A DNA stretch of 64,000 nucleotides from an uncultured Cohaesibacter sp. (GCF_963676275.1 NZ_OY781091.1:1962775-2026774), one strand, 5' to 3'. Counted from the stretch's first letter, positions 35,729 to 46,267 are shown. Notes: generated by a model from the letters alone, not told the origin. Numbers and translations: made by a program.

Positions 35729-36016
35729 ATGTCATATGAAATCACGAATCTCTGCGTCAACTGTCACGCCTGCATGGATGTCTGTCCCAATGATGCGATC
35801 AGTGCCGGAGAGCAACAGGGCCAGAGACAGTTTGTTATCTCGGCAAAAGCCTGCACCCATTGTGATGGTGACTATCTGGAGGCCCAATGCGCCAGCATCT
35901 GCCCGGTTGAAGGGGCCATTCTCAATGAGTTCGGTCAGGCGGTAAATCCGGCTGGAAGCCTTACCGGCATTCCGCCCGAACGCATTGCCCGGCTTGTTCT
36001 GGAAGGAGTGCTCTGA
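35729..36016 (+). CDS. 4Fe-4S dicluster ferredoxin in the nifB operon
   Basis: A 95-aa bacterial-type ferredoxin, 12 bases after nifB. Cluster motif one is CVNCHACMDVCP and the second CTHCDGDYLEAQC...CP, the latter with an enlarged spacing between second and third cysteines as in FdxN/YfhL-type proteins. nifB-linked ferredoxins of this class donate electrons to NifB or nitrogenase; a direct role with NifB is inferred from position. Confidence 0.9.
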   Translation: MSYEITNLCVNCHACMDVCPNDAISAGEQQGQRQFVISAKACTHCDGDYLEAQCASICPVEGAILNEFGQAVNPAGSLTGIPPERIARLVLEGVL

Positions 36017-36019
36017 AGC

Positions 36020-37288
36020 ATGGTGCCCGCACTCACGAGCAAACCGGCAGAAGAGATCGCGCCGGGAGTGAACTGGATCGGTGCTTTTGATCCGGACCTG
36101 CGAACCTTTGACCTGATCCTCAAGACGGCCAACGGCACCACCTACAATGCCTATGCGGTACAGGGTGCCGAAGGGGTGGCGATCATCGATACGGTCAAGG
36201 AGGAGTTTTCCGGGCAGTTTTTCGACCGTCTGGAACAGGTGACAAGCTATGAGGCGATCAGGGCCGTGGTGCTCAATCATCTCGAACTTGATCATGCCGG
36301 CGCCTTGCCCGAGCTGATGCGCCGCGCCCCTCACGCCCATATCTATGTTTCCCAACGAGGGCTCAAGCTGTTGCAGGCGACCCTCAAGGATGAGTTGGCG
36401 CATTATCACTATACACTGACCGATGATGGCGACAGTCTGGATCTGGGTGGGCGGGTGTTGCAATTTGTCATGACGCCCTATCTGCACTGGCCCGAGACCA
36501 TGTGCAGTTTTCTGCTGCCCGACCGGATCCTGTTTTCCTGCGATGTGTTTGGTGCGCATTTCTGCGATCCGCGCCTCTATAACGATCTGGTCGGTGACTT
36601 CCGCTTTTCCTTTGAATATTACTTCAGGCATATCATGCGGCCCTTCAAAAAATGGGTGCTGCAGGCGATGGATAAGATCGAACCTCTCGCGCCGGAGATG
36701 ATCGCTCCCTCCCATGGCCCCATCTTGCGAACCCGCCCGATGGACTATGTCAAAAGCTACCGGCTGCTTTCCGGCTCTCATCTGCCAAACGAGGTTGAAG
36801 GCAAGGAGAAAAGCCTGCTGATCTTCTATCTCAGTGCCTATGGCGCAACCGCAGATATGGCACGCTCGGTCTATGAAGGCGCGAGCGCAATCGAAGGCGT
36901 GCGTGTCTCCCTCTATGATTTGCAGGGGGGCGAGGTGGAGCCCTTTGTTGATCTGATTGAGGGGGCTGACGGCATGATGTTTGGCTCGCCCACCATCAAT
37001 GGCGATGCGGTCAAGCCGATCTGGGACCTTCTTGCCTCCCTGATTGCCATCGATACCCGCGGCAAGGTCGGCGCTGCCTTCGGCTCCTATGGTTGGTCCG
37101 GCGAGGCCGTTCCCATGATCGAAGATCGCATGCGCGGCCTGAAAATGCGTGTGCCGGAAAAGGGGAAGCGCATCAAATTTCATCTAACAGAACAGGAACT
37201 CGAAGAATGCCGGAGCTATGGCCAGGCAATCGCCGAGCTTCTCTCTGGCAAGGCAAGGCCGAAGGTCATCGACTTTGCGGAACTCTGA
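36020..37288 (+). CDS. A-type flavodiiron protein (FprA family), O2 or NO reductase
   Basis: A 422-aa flavodiiron protein: beta-lactamase-like diiron domain (1-260) followed by a flavodoxin domain (about 265-410). All diiron ligands are seen: HLELDH, the histidine of PYLHWPET, the aspartate of FSCDVFGAHF and the histidine of PSHGPI. The FMN loop is YLSAYGATADMARS. Such enzymes reduce O2 to water or NO to N2O using reduced ferredoxin/rubredoxin-type donors. It starts 3 bases after the dicluster ferredoxin and is followed by two 2Fe-2S ferredoxins, so donor and enzyme are co-expressed under NifA. Oxygen removal for nitrogenase is the likely job. Confidence 0.92.
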   Translation: MVPALTSKPAEEIAPGVNWIGAFDPDLRTFDLILKTANGTTYNAYAVQGAEGVAIIDTVKEEFSGQFFDRLEQVTSYEAIRAVVLNHLELDHAGALPELMRRAPHAHIYVSQRGLKLLQATLKDELAHYHYTLTDDGDSLDLGGRVLQFVMTPYLHWPETMCSFLLPDRILFSCDVFGAHFCDPRLYNDLVGDFRFSFEYYFRHIMRPFKKWVLQAMDKIEPLAPEMIAPSHGPILRTRPMDYVKSYRLLSGSHLPNEVEGKEKSLLIFYLSAYGATADMARSVYEGASAIEGVRVSLYDLQGGEVEPFVDLIEGADGMMFGSPTINGDAVKPIWDLLASLIAIDTRGKVGAAFGSYGWSGEAVPMIEDRMRGLKMRVPEKGKRIKFHLTEQELEECRSYGQAIAELLSGKARPKVIDFAEL

Positions 37289-37295
37289 CTAGTAA

Positions 37296-37604
<309 letters not shown>

Positions 37605-37691
37605 CAGGCTCCAGATCATGGCAAGACGCAAGGCGGAGACCAGAAGTCAGGGGCGCTTTGCTCGCTCTCTTACCCATAAAGGACCAATCGA

Positions 37692-38051
37692 ATGCCAAAG
37701 ATCATATTTCAACATCCCGAATTCGACGAAATCGAAATATATGCGCCAGCTGGTAGCCACAGGAAGACCGTTCTGGAATTGGCAAAGGAATATAAGGTGC
37801 CGATCCATTTTGACTGTGGTGATGGCGAATGCGGCTCCTGCGTCATTCATGTCACCGACATCGAGGGCGGCCCCACCCATATGGGCGTTCACATGACCGA
37901 CAAGGAAAAAACTGTGTTGCAGGAGCTGGGCAAACTGACCAGAGACGAGTTGGAGAAGGTCATTGTCAATGACATGCCCAGCGACTGGCGCCTTGCCTGC
38001 CAGATGATCGTCCGCGATGAAGATATCCGCATCACCTATGAGCGCGAATGA
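37692..38051 (+). CDS. 2Fe-2S ferredoxin, nif-associated
   Basis: A second 2Fe-2S ferredoxin of 119 aa with cluster motif CGDGECGSC near residue 42 and the last cysteine in WRLACQMIV. It is more acidic than the preceding ferredoxin and has a 25-residue insertion before the C-terminal cysteine. Its stop overlaps the nifQ start (ATGA). Ferredoxins of this type are common in proteobacterial nif clusters; the exact partner is unknown. Confidence 0.88.
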   Translation: MPKIIFQHPEFDEIEIYAPAGSHRKTVLELAKEYKVPIHFDCGDGECGSCVIHVTDIEGGPTHMGVHMTDKEKTVLQELGKLTRDELEKVIVNDMPSDWRLACQMIVRDEDIRITYERE

Positions 38052-38650
38052 TGTATCTCGGAACGGACGACAGGCCTGCTGATAACAGGACCAGCATTGA
38101 CCATCAGGCGCTATATCAGCGCTTGATGGCATGCGCGACGGGAAGGGGCAGCAATGCGCTGTTTCTCGCCCAGATGCTTGCCAGCTGGTTGTCAGACAAC
38201 AGCGCCTTGCCGCGCTATATGGGGCTGGATGAGCCGCAATTCCGTGAAATGATGGCGGTCTATTTCCCCGGATTCAGTGACATCGCCCTTGCCACCCGAC
38301 GGGACATCGAGCCGGAACGGGCAAGCGAGCTGGAGGATGTGCTAAAACTTCTGCTGGATCATCGCAGCAATCAGGGCGAAGAAGAAGTCTGGATTGCCCG
38401 GATCGTCGCAACCGGATGTATGGGCTCGGATCATTTATGGTCTGATCTGGGCTTGTTTGAGCGCAGGGTTCTGGGGCAAATGCTGCTGCATAATTTTCGC
38501 CCGCTGGCTGAGCAGAACAACAATAACATGCGCTGGAAAAAATTCTTCTACCGCCAGCTTTGCGCAAGGGAGGGCTTTATCCTTTGCCGCTCGCCAAGCT
38601 GTGAAACCTGCACGGAATATGCTGTCTGCTTTGCTCCGCAGGAAGCATGA
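38048..38650 (+). CDS. nifQ: NifQ, molybdenum delivery for FeMo-co synthesis
   Basis: NifQ is an iron-sulfur protein thought to give molybdenum to the NifEN/NifH assembly machine. The 200-aa protein ends with the diagnostic cysteine pattern C-x4-C-x2-C-x5-C (CRSPSCETCTEYAVC), near residue 183. It starts inside the stop of the ferredoxin gene and is the last gene of the nifB operon, ending 43 bases before the convergent hemerythrin gene. Confidence 0.93.
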   Translation: MMYLGTDDRPADNRTSIDHQALYQRLMACATGRGSNALFLAQMLASWLSDNSALPRYMGLDEPQFREMMAVYFPGFSDIALATRRDIEPERASELEDVLKLLLDHRSNQGEEEVWIARIVATGCMGSDHLWSDLGLFERRVLGQMLLHNFRPLAEQNNNNMRWKKFFYRQLCAREGFILCRSPSCETCTEYAVCFAPQEA

Positions 38651-38693
38651 CGACGCGCTTTCAGAAGCACCATCGCATTGCTCATATCAGCGC

Positions 38694-39086
38694 TCAGCTT
38701 GTCGCCTTGATATGTTGTGCCAGCAGGCTGTCCATGCTGTCGGCGTGGCTGTTGAACCAGTGCGGCAGACTTGTAACGAAGGCATGGCCGAAGTCGAGCT
38801 TTCCCGATTGCACTTTTTCATTGGTATTGTGCATCTGTCTGAGCATGCTGTCATGCTCGGCCATATGCTCCACCTGCCCGGAAAAGTTGGTTTCTTCCAT
38901 CAACCGGTTTTCAAATGCAAATTGCTCTTGCGTATGATCAAGCAACTGGATGAAGAGAGATCTGAAAATGGAAGGATCCATCGTCTCTCCCAGTCTGTTC
39001 ACAATAAGTGTAAATTGTTGATGGGCATAGTCCATCTCATCGACGCCCAAAAGGTGCCTTCCTTCGTCCCACTCTATCAAAGTCAT
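38694..39086 (-). CDS. Bacteriohemerythrin
   Basis: Four-helix O2-binding diiron protein of 130 aa. Ligands are recognisable: His in DYAHQQF, His and Glu in DHTQEQFAFEN, two His in EHMAEHD, and the last His/Asp pair in WFNSHADSMD. ATG at 39086 (MTLIEWDEG) is chosen because GGGGA lies 8 bases upstream; the frame also opens at 39101. It lies 30 bases after the SIR2-like gene and shares its sigma-54 promoter. A role in O2 scavenging or sensing near nitrogenase is inferred. Confidence 0.9.
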   Translation of the reverse strand: MTLIEWDEGRHLLGVDEMDYAHQQFTLIVNRLGETMDPSIFRSLFIQLLDHTQEQFAFENRLMEETNFSGQVEHMAEHDSMLRQMHNTNEKVQSGKLDFGHAFVTSLPHWFNSHADSMDSLLAQHIKATS

Positions 39087-39116
39087 TTTGTGTCCCCACA
39101 CATTTAGTTCTACAAC

Positions 39117-39980
39117 TTATAGCATAGTGGGACAGGATTCTGGAATAGCTGCGAACTCAAGAAATTCAGTTAGCTCCATATTCATGATTATGATTTTTTT
39201 CTTTTCGCAATAGCGAATTTCTTTTTCTGAAGGCTCTTTGATCAGCGCCCAGCCCGCCGGATCACCTGCATCATAGATCAGGTCCGACATCACCATGCGC
39301 TCTGTGTCGCGGATGAAACGCATGCCCAAAAACAGATATTGCTTGCCCTTGCGATAGTTTTTCAAAAAAGGAGGAACACCAAATCCGCCCATTAATTCAG
39401 TGAGATAGTCGACGAAGTCGGCGTCGGAAGCAATATAGCTGGGGGTGGGGGACGGTGAGCCGAGTGGCTTGAAGAGGATGGGCAAATCCGCACCCATGGT
39501 TTCTGGCTCGATGGGGCTATAGCGTGTGCCATCATATCGGTTGATGACAAAGCGATAGTCGGTGCCGCCGATGCGCGCAAGACCCCTGACCAGATAGTGG
39601 GGTGTGGTTTCAAAGCTCTCTTGCAATTGCAAGTCCCGGTTGATGTCGATCACATAGCGGGGTGAAAGCGACTGGATCCAGTCATGCAGAGCAGCGCGCG
39701 TCCATTGATTCTCTTTATAGAGCCGGGTCAGAAACTGTTCGATGAAACGGCGGCCGCGCTTGAGTTCCAGATTCATCGCCGCACGCGGAAACTCATACAT
39801 AAGCTTGGGCGCCATCGGGCGACCTTTATTCATCGCAAGGATCAGGCCGTCGCTGGTGGCTGGCATAGCTTCGCCGGATATGACGTTACGCGCATCAAAC
39901 AGAGCGCCCGGCCCGAGATAGGGCACGACCTCACCTCGGGAGACTTTTTCTATGATCTGTTCGATAAGTTGCCTTGTCAT
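39117..39980 (-). CDS. SIR2-like protein of the nif cluster
   Basis: A 287-aa soluble protein. The N-terminal VVPYLGPGAL resembles the NAD-binding glycine loop of SIR2 folds, and YVIDINRDLQLQESF resembles the T-x-N-x-D nucleotide strand of SIR2-like (STALD/SIR2_2) proteins, so an NAD-handling Rossmann domain is likely. It lacks the zinc-binding cysteine pairs of protein deacetylases. Divergent from nifH with its own -24/-12 promoter, and followed by hemerythrin. Function unknown; possibilities are NAD sensing or hydrolysis linked to nitrogenase. Family assignment is moderate. Confidence 0.68.
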   Translation of the reverse strand: MTRQLIEQIIEKVSRGEVVPYLGPGALFDARNVISGEAMPATSDGLILAMNKGRPMAPKLMYEFPRAAMNLELKRGRRFIEQFLTRLYKENQWTRAALHDWIQSLSPRYVIDINRDLQLQESFETTPHYLVRGLARIGGTDYRFVINRYDGTRYSPIEPETMGADLPILFKPLGSPSPTPSYIASDADFVDYLTELMGGFGVPPFLKNYRKGKQYLFLGMRFIRDTERMVMSDLIYDAGDPAGWALIKEPSEKEIRYCEKKKIIIMNMELTEFLEFAAIPESCPTML

Positions 39981-40026
39981 GATGGTCCTGCCGATCGTCT
40001 CTGTTCAATAATCCTCCCCAAACACA

Positions 40027-40042
40027 AGCAAAAACCGAACCA
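40027..40042 (-). promoter_or_regulatory. Sigma-54 promoter of the SIR2-like/hemerythrin operon
   Basis: Minus-strand TGGTTCGGTTTTTGCT has GG (40041-40040) and GC (40029-40028) ten bases apart with the TTTGC -12 box. Predicted start near 40016, 36 bases before the ATG. A NifA site lies about 90 bases upstream. Confidence 0.7.
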
Positions 40043-40096
40043 ACTTTCTTCTCTGCCTTAAGTGATTGAATAGGCGAATAAAAATGAAATTCTTCA

Positions 40097-40116
40097 TTTG
40101 TCGCAATTGTGACAAA
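40097..40116. promoter_or_regulatory. NifA upstream activator site 1 (SIR2-like/nifH region)
   Basis: TTTGTCGCAATTGTGACAAA carries TGT-N10-ACA inside a palindrome. Its centre is about 90 bases upstream of the SIR2-like promoter start and about 245 bases from the nifH start, so it probably serves mainly the leftward operon. Confidence 0.8.
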
Positions 40117-40209
40117 TGCGCCCGCTGGTGGTAATTTTGCCTCCAAATCGGGCGGGGAGCTGCGCTGAGGCCGCACACTGAGCATTTGCGACAAAGGCAA
40201 ACGACAAAC

Positions 40210-40225
40210 TGTCATCTATGCGACA
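40210..40225. promoter_or_regulatory. NifA upstream activator site 2 (nifH)
   Basis: TGT-CATCTATGCG-ACA, a TGT-N10-ACA site about 130 bases upstream of the nifH transcription start. The segment between it and the promoter (around 40270-40300) is very A/T-rich, suitable for IHF-assisted bending. Confidence 0.75.
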
Positions 40226-40295
40226 ATTTCTCCTTTCTGATGTCACTCTCCTGACCCAACCAGAAAACTGCATCTTAGAAAAATTAAATAATTAA

Positions 40296-41300
<1,005 letters not shown>

Positions 41301-41335
41301 TCCCATTCAGGCCTCCCATCTGAACTGTTGCTCAA

Positions 41336-41360
41336 GGTGTGGGACGGATTGGTCCTCACC
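41336..41360 (+). promoter_or_regulatory. Hairpin in the nifH-nifD gap
   Basis: GGTG-TG-GGAC pairs with GTCC-T-CACC around a six-base loop, 36 bases after nifH and 20 bases before nifD. Such hairpins often stabilise nifH mRNA so that NifH exceeds NifDK; that role is inferred. Confidence 0.4.
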
Positions 41361-41380
41361 TTCACTACGGGGAAAAGACT

Positions 41381-42853
41381 ATGTCGAATATGACGAAAGA
41401 AGAGACCGAAGCCCTCATTCAGGAGGTGCTTGAAGTCTACCCTGAGAAAGCGCAAAAGGACCGCGCAAAGCATTTGACGACCAACGATCAGGCGATTGAA
41501 AAGTCAAGCAAATGCATCACTTCGAACCGCAAATCCCTTCCCGGGGTGATGACCATTCGCGGCTGCGCCTATGCTGGCTCGAAAGGGGTGGTCTGGGGAC
41601 CGGTCAAGGACATGGTCCACCTGTCCCATGGCCCCGTCGGTTGCGGCCAATATTCCCGCGCCGGACGCCGCAACTATTATGTCGGCAACACCGGCGTTGA
41701 TACTTTCGGTACGATGAATTTCACCTCCGACTTTCAGGAGAAGGACATCGTCTTTGGCGGTGACAAGAAGCTCAGCAAGATCGTCGATGAAATCGACATG
41801 CTGTTCCCGCTGGCAAAAGGCATGACCATCCAGTCCGAATGCCCGATCGGTCTGATTGGCGATGACATCGAAGCCGTTTCCAAGCAGAAGGGCAAGGAAC
41901 TGAACAAGACCATCGTTCCGGTGCGCTGTGAGGGCTTTCGCGGTGTTTCCCAGTCCCTTGGGCACCATATCGCCAACGACGCCATCCGCGACTGGGTAAT
42001 CGATCCGGCCACTGGCAAGGAATTCGAGGCGACCGATTATGACGTCACCATCATCGGCGACTATAATATCGGCGGCGACGCCTGGGCGTCCCGTATTCTG
42101 CTGGAGGAAATGGGCCTGCGCGTGATTGCCCAATGGTCTGGCGACGGCACCTTGGCAGAAATGGAAAATACGCCAAAAGCCAAGATGAACCTGCTCCATT
42201 GCTATCGCTCCATGAACTATATTTCCCGTTACATGGAAGAGAAGTTCGGTATTCCATGGATGGAATATAACTTCTTTGGTCCAACCAAGATCGAAGAGAG
42301 CCTGCGCGCCATTGCCGCCCAGTTCGACGACAAGATCAAGGAAGGCGCAGAAAAGGTCATCGAGAAATACAAGCCGCAATGGCAGGCTGTGGTCGAGAAA
42401 TATCGTCCGCGTCTGGAAGGCAAGCGCGTCATGCTCTATGTCGGCGGCTTACGCCCGCGCCACATCATCGGTGCCTATGAAGATCTCGGTATGGAAGTGG
42501 TCGGCACCGGCTATGAATTCGCTCATAATGACGATTATGACCGTACCATCAATGAAATGGGCAATGCGACCCTGATCTATGACGACGTGACCGGCTACGA
42601 GTTCGAGGAATTCGTCAAGCGCGTCAAACCCGATCTCATCGGTTCCGGCATCAAGGAAAAATACATCTTCCAGAAGATGGGCATTCCCTTCCGCCAGATG
42701 CATTCCTGGGATTATTCCGGCCCTTACCATGGCTATGACGGCTTTGCGATCTTCGCCCGCGACATGGACATGACGCTCAATAATCCTTGCTGGGACAGCA
42801 TGACCCCGCCATGGAAGCGGATGGGTCAAGAGGCGGCCATCGCAGCCGAATAG
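41381..42853 (+). CDS. nifD: Nitrogenase MoFe protein alpha chain NifD
   Basis: Alpha subunit of dinitrogenase, 490 aa, holding FeMo-co and half of the P-cluster. P-cluster cysteines are in [16 protein letters not shown] and [10 protein letters not shown]; FeMo-co ligands are the cysteine in [10 protein letters not shown] and the histidine in [12 protein letters not shown]. The sequence is of the molybdenum type rather than VnfD or AnfD. ATG at 41381 follows GGGGA. All ligand residues are present. Confidence 0.98.
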   Translation: MSNMTKEETEALIQEVLEVYPEKAQKDRAKHLTTNDQAIEKSSKCITSNRKSLPGVMTIRGCAYAGSKGVVWGPVKDMVHLSHGPVGCGQYSRAGRRNYYVGNTGVDTFGTMNFTSDFQEKDIVFGGDKKLSKIVDEIDMLFPLAKGMTIQSECPIGLIGDDIEAVSKQKGKELNKTIVPVRCEGFRGVSQSLGHHIANDAIRDWVIDPATGKEFEATDYDVTIIGDYNIGGDAWASRILLEEMGLRVIAQWSGDGTLAEMENTPKAKMNLLHCYRSMNYISRYMEEKFGIPWMEYNFFGPTKIEESLRAIAAQFDDKIKEGAEKVIEKYKPQWQAVVEKYRPRLEGKRVMLYVGGLRPRHIIGAYEDLGMEVVGTGYEFAHNDDYDRTINEMGNATLIYDDVTGYEFEEFVKRVKPDLIGSGIKEKYIFQKMGIPFRQMHSWDYSGPYHGYDGFAIFARDMDMTLNNPCWDSMTPPWKRMGQEAAIAAE

Positions 42854-42961
42854 TCAGGCAAATCGAGGCGATGCAGCATCAGGAGGCGTCGCCCGCATCT
42901 TCACCGGTATTTTGCCAGAAACTTCGTGAGTTCACAGATTGGTGGCGCGAAGGAGGACCAA

Positions 42962-44533
42962 ATGAATCAAGTCGTTGACAATATCAAACCCAGCTACCCG
43001 CTTTTCAGGGAAGAGGAATATCAGAAAACGCTGGGCGACAAGTGGGCTCTGTTTGAAGAAAAGCATGCCCCTTCCAAGGTGGACGAGATTTTTGAATGGA
43101 CAACGTCCGAGGAATATAAGGAGCTGAATTTCTCCCGAGAGGCTCTTACCATCAACCCGGCCAAAGCCTGCCAGCCCCTCGGGGCCGTGCTCTGCTCTCT
43201 GGGTTTTGAAAATACCTTGCCTTATGTGCATGGCTCACAGGGCTGCGTGGCTTACTTCCGCACCTATTTCAACCGCCATTTCAAGGAACCGGTGGCTTGT
43301 GTCTCTGACTCCATGATCGAGGATGCGGCCGTTTTCGGCGGCCAGAAGAATATGTTTGATGGTCTGGAAAATGCCCGTGCGCTCTACAAGCCGGACATGA
43401 TCATGGTTTCGACCACCTGCATGGCCGAGGTCATCGGCGATGACCTCAATGCCTTCATCGGCAACTCGCGCAAGGAAGGGCATATTCCGGAAGATTTCCC
43501 GGTTCCCTTTGCCCATACGCCGAGCTTTGTCGGCTCCCACACCACCGGCTGGGACAATATGTTCGAAGGCACCATCCGCTATTTCACGCTCAATAGCATG
43601 GATGACAAGGAAGTCGGCTCCAATGGCAAGATCAATATCGTGCCGGGCTTCGAAACCTATCTGGGCAACTATCGGGTGCTGCATCGCTATATGAAGGAAA
43701 TGGGTGTTGATTACTCTCTGCTCTGCGACCCTTCCGATGTGCTGGACACCCCTGCCGATGGTAAATATCGCATGTATTCGGGTGGTACCACGCAGGATGA
43801 GGTGAAAGACGCGCCGAACGCCAAGGATACCCTGCTGCTGCAACCATGGCAGCTGGTCAAGACCCGCAAATTCACCAAGGGCACCTGGAACCATGAGACG
43901 CCAGCCATCAATATTCCGATGGGGCTCAAATGGACCGACGAGTTCCTGATGAAGGTAGCCGAGATTTCCGGCAAGGAGATTCCGGCATCTCTGGAGATCG
44001 AGCGCGGTCGTCTGGTCGACATGATGACGGACAGTCACGCCTGGCTGCATGGCAAGAAATATGCCCTCTGGGGGGATGCCGATTTTGTCATGGGGCTTGC
44101 CGCATTCCTGCTCGAGTTGGGAGCGGAACCGACCCACATCATCTGCAACCATGCCAACAAGCGCTGGAAGAAGGCCGTGGACAAGATGCTGGCCGACAGC
44201 CCATACGGCAAGAATTGTGAAGTGCATGTCGGCAAGGATCTGTGGCATCTGCGCTCGCTGGTCTTCACCAACAAGCCCGACTTCATGATCGGCAACTCCT
44301 ACGGCAAGTTCATTGAACGCGATACCCTCAAGAAAGGGGCCGAGTTCCATGTGCCATTGGTGCGCATCGGCTTCCCGATCTTCGATCGCCATCATCTGCA
44401 CCGTTCCACGACGCTGGGCTACGAAGGCGCAATGACCATCCTGACGACGCTGACCAACGCCGTTCTGGAGAAGTTGGACCGGGATACCATGGAAATGGGC
44501 GTGACCGACTTCAACTACGATCTGGTGCGCTAA
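42962..44533 (+). CDS. nifK: Nitrogenase MoFe protein beta chain NifK
   Basis: Beta subunit of dinitrogenase, 523 aa, the long form with an N-terminal extension that wraps the alpha chain. P-cluster cysteines are found in KACQPLGAVLC, GSQGCVAYF and STTCMAEVIGDD. ATG at 42962 is preceded by AAGGAGGA; an upstream in-frame start at 42926 is less likely. Co-transcribed with nifHD. Confidence 0.98.
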   Translation: MNQVVDNIKPSYPLFREEEYQKTLGDKWALFEEKHAPSKVDEIFEWTTSEEYKELNFSREALTINPAKACQPLGAVLCSLGFENTLPYVHGSQGCVAYFRTYFNRHFKEPVACVSDSMIEDAAVFGGQKNMFDGLENARALYKPDMIMVSTTCMAEVIGDDLNAFIGNSRKEGHIPEDFPVPFAHTPSFVGSHTTGWDNMFEGTIRYFTLNSMDDKEVGSNGKINIVPGFETYLGNYRVLHRYMKEMGVDYSLLCDPSDVLDTPADGKYRMYSGGTTQDEVKDAPNAKDTLLLQPWQLVKTRKFTKGTWNHETPAINIPMGLKWTDEFLMKVAEISGKEIPASLEIERGRLVDMMTDSHAWLHGKKYALWGDADFVMGLAAFLLELGAEPTHIICNHANKRWKKAVDKMLADSPYGKNCEVHVGKDLWHLRSLVFTNKPDFMIGNSYGKFIERDTLKKGAEFHVPLVRIGFPIFDRHHLHRSTTLGYEGAMTILTTLTNAVLEKLDRDTMEMGVTDFNYDLVR

Positions 44534-44611
44534 GCATCGGCCATATACCGCATCTTTCGCCCCTCCGTCATGCCTATGGCGGAGGGCGCGCAAGGTGAAG
44601 AGGAGACCGAA

Positions 44612-44824
44612 ATGCCAAACGTAATGCTCAGATATAACGACAAGGGCGAGCTGCTGTTCTATGTCGCCAAGAAGGATCTGGAGGAGGTGATCACCTCCAT
44701 CGAGACCGACGATGGCGCGTCATGGGGCGGCACCGTGGAGCTTTCCAATGGAGACAAATTCTTCATTGATCCGATTTCCCCACCACCCGATTTCCCAACG
44801 ACCCTGCGCTTCAAGCGCGGTTAG
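44612..44824 (+). CDS. nifT: NifT/FixU
   Basis: Small 70-aa protein found after nifK in many diazotrophs; its function is not known and it is dispensable where tested. The family pattern MPNVMLRYNDKGELLFYVAKKDLEE (shown to residue 25 only in part here) and the C-terminal DPISPPPDFPTTLRF are present. ATG at 44612 follows GAGGAG. Confidence 0.93.
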   Translation: MPNVMLRYNDKGELLFYVAKKDLEEVITSIETDDGASWGGTVELSNGDKFFIDPISPPPDFPTTLRFKRG

Positions 44825-44976
44825 CCATTCCTTGGCTGCTTTCGCAATCAACATGCGGTGATGCATGCCCCATGGGAGCGCAGCTTCAGCGGAACTGGCC
44901 AATATGAGTGAGAAGCAAAAGCATGAAGGCAGCCAGACTCGCCCGCAGCTTTTGCTTCGCCAAAAGGAGACAGACC

Positions 44977-45174
44977 ATGGCAATGATGATCAATGCAGAT
45001 GTTTGCACCGCATGTGGTGATTGCGAAACGACTTGTCCGTCCAACGCGATTTCCCCCAAAAAGGGCGTCTATTATATCGATCCGGCGCTTTGCAACGAAT
45101 GTGAAGGCATCCACGACAGCCCGAAATGTCTGGAAGGATGCTTTGAGGAAGATTGCATCGTTCCTGCCGAATGA
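44977..45174 (+). CDS. 4Fe-4S ferredoxin between nifT and nifY
   Basis: A 65-aa ferredoxin. First cluster motif CTACGDCETTCP near residue 11; the second has the FdxN-like wide spacing CNECEGIHDSPKC...C. ATG at 44977 behind AAGGAGA. Ferredoxins of this kind act as electron donors to NifB or nitrogenase; which one is served here is unknown. It likely belongs to the nifHDKT transcript. Confidence 0.88.
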   Translation: MAMMINADVCTACGDCETTCPSNAISPKKGVYYIDPALCNECEGIHDSPKCLEGCFEEDCIVPAE

Positions 45175-45273
45175 GACCCGAGGGGAGGGACGCGCATGCC
45201 ACCTGCAGCCTGTTGTTCCAAACTGGATGCGCGTCCCTTTTTCTTCAACTGAATATAGGAACGGAGGTTCGCC

Positions 45274-45975
45274 ATGACTGCTCCTCTGTCGCGCGAGCTT
45301 GCCTTGCGCATAGGCCTGGCGGCAAATGAATTGCCCGGCATCGACGCCGGGGCATTGATTTCCATTCTCGGCGCGGTGGTCGGTGTGCCGATGACCGAAG
45401 AGAAATTCGCCAATCTTGGCATGAAACAATTTCGACAGGTGGGCGGAGAGGCCTTTCTCAGGATCCCGTCCGAAAAGCTGAAGGCTGCCTTGCGCATTCT
45501 CAAGGGTGACGGCGTTGGTGAGGCGCTTGATGATCTCACCCTTGATGCCTTTCTGGAAGGCGACATGCCCGGTTCCATCCGCGTTGCCTGCGCCTCCAAC
45601 GCAGCCGAAGAGATGGATGGGCATTTCGGGTCCTGCCGTCGCTTTCTCGTCTATCAGGTCTCTGCCAGCGAGACCCGCCTCATCGCCGTGCGCTCGGCGA
45701 TCGAGCCTGATGATGTTGACGAGAAGAACAAATGGCGTGCCGCGCTGATTGCCGATTGTGATGTGCTTTATGTCATTTCCATCGGTGGTCCGGCAGCGGC
45801 AAAGGTCGTGCGCGCCGGTATCCATCCGATCAAGCTCGCCAGCGCCAGTCAGGCGCGGGACATTCTGGTCAATCTGCAAAAGGTGCTGGCAGACACCCCG
45901 CCGCCATGGCTTGCCCGTGTCATGGGGCAGGAGGCCAAGAGCCTTGCACCATTTCTGGAGGAAATCGAGGAATGA
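45274..45975 (+). CDS. nifY: NifY/NafY-type cofactor-binding protein
   Basis: A 233-aa protein with two parts: a helical N-terminal domain (about 1-85) like the SAM-fold domain of NafY/NifY that binds apo-dinitrogenase, and a C-terminal NifX-like domain (IRVACASNAAEEMDGHFGSCRRFLVYQV) that binds FeMo-co or its precursors. nifY in this position, after nifHDKT, is typical of Azotobacter, Klebsiella and P. stutzeri. Choice between nifY and nafY cannot be made without alignment. Confidence 0.85.
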   Translation: MTAPLSRELALRIGLAANELPGIDAGALISILGAVVGVPMTEEKFANLGMKQFRQVGGEAFLRIPSEKLKAALRILKGDGVGEALDDLTLDAFLEGDMPGSIRVACASNAAEEMDGHFGSCRRFLVYQVSASETRLIAVRSAIEPDDVDEKNKWRAALIADCDVLYVISIGGPAAAKVVRAGIHPIKLASASQARDILVNLQKVLADTPPPWLARVMGQEAKSLAPFLEEIEE

Positions 45976-46250
45976 TCGATGCTGCGCTGCTTGATGATAT
46001 CGCCGGTGAAGTGGCGGTGAAAGGGCTTGGAGAGGCCTTGCCACGGCAATTGCGCGGCAAATGGCCGGACATGCATTTTACCTATTGTCAGGATGACGAT
46101 ATCGCCACCGCACGGCCGGTTCTGGAGCGTGAAGGCTTCAATCTTTATCTCGTCGTCGGTGGCGAGGGCTGCATCAGCTTCACATCTGACGGCGACTGCG
46201 CGACGGGCATCGTGGTGGCGGAAATAGAAGACTGGGAGGAGGACCGGTAA
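45972..46250 (+). CDS. Small nif-associated protein (DUF6129-like)
   Basis: A 92-aa acidic protein whose ATG overlaps the nifY stop by 4 bases. It has an N-terminal helix and a C-terminal beta-rich half with two cysteines (GEGCISFTSDGDCATG). Similar small genes follow nifY in Azotobacter-type clusters; I believe this is the DUF6129 group but cannot verify. Function unknown. Confidence 0.65.
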   Translation: MIDAALLDDIAGEVAVKGLGEALPRQLRGKWPDMHFTYCQDDDIATARPVLEREGFNLYLVVGGEGCISFTSDGDCATGIVVAEIEDWEEDR

Positions 46251-46267
46251 GGACACCGGGAAAGACC

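Noticed and set aside
39117-39980. Classical sirtuin protein deacetylase
   Set aside because: No zinc-binding Cys pairs and no GAGxS / HG catalytic motifs; only a general SIR2-like NAD fold is suggested.
43235-44593. 452-codon minus-strand frame opposite nifK
   Set aside because: Mirror frame of nifK, whose P-cluster ligands are all intact on the plus strand.
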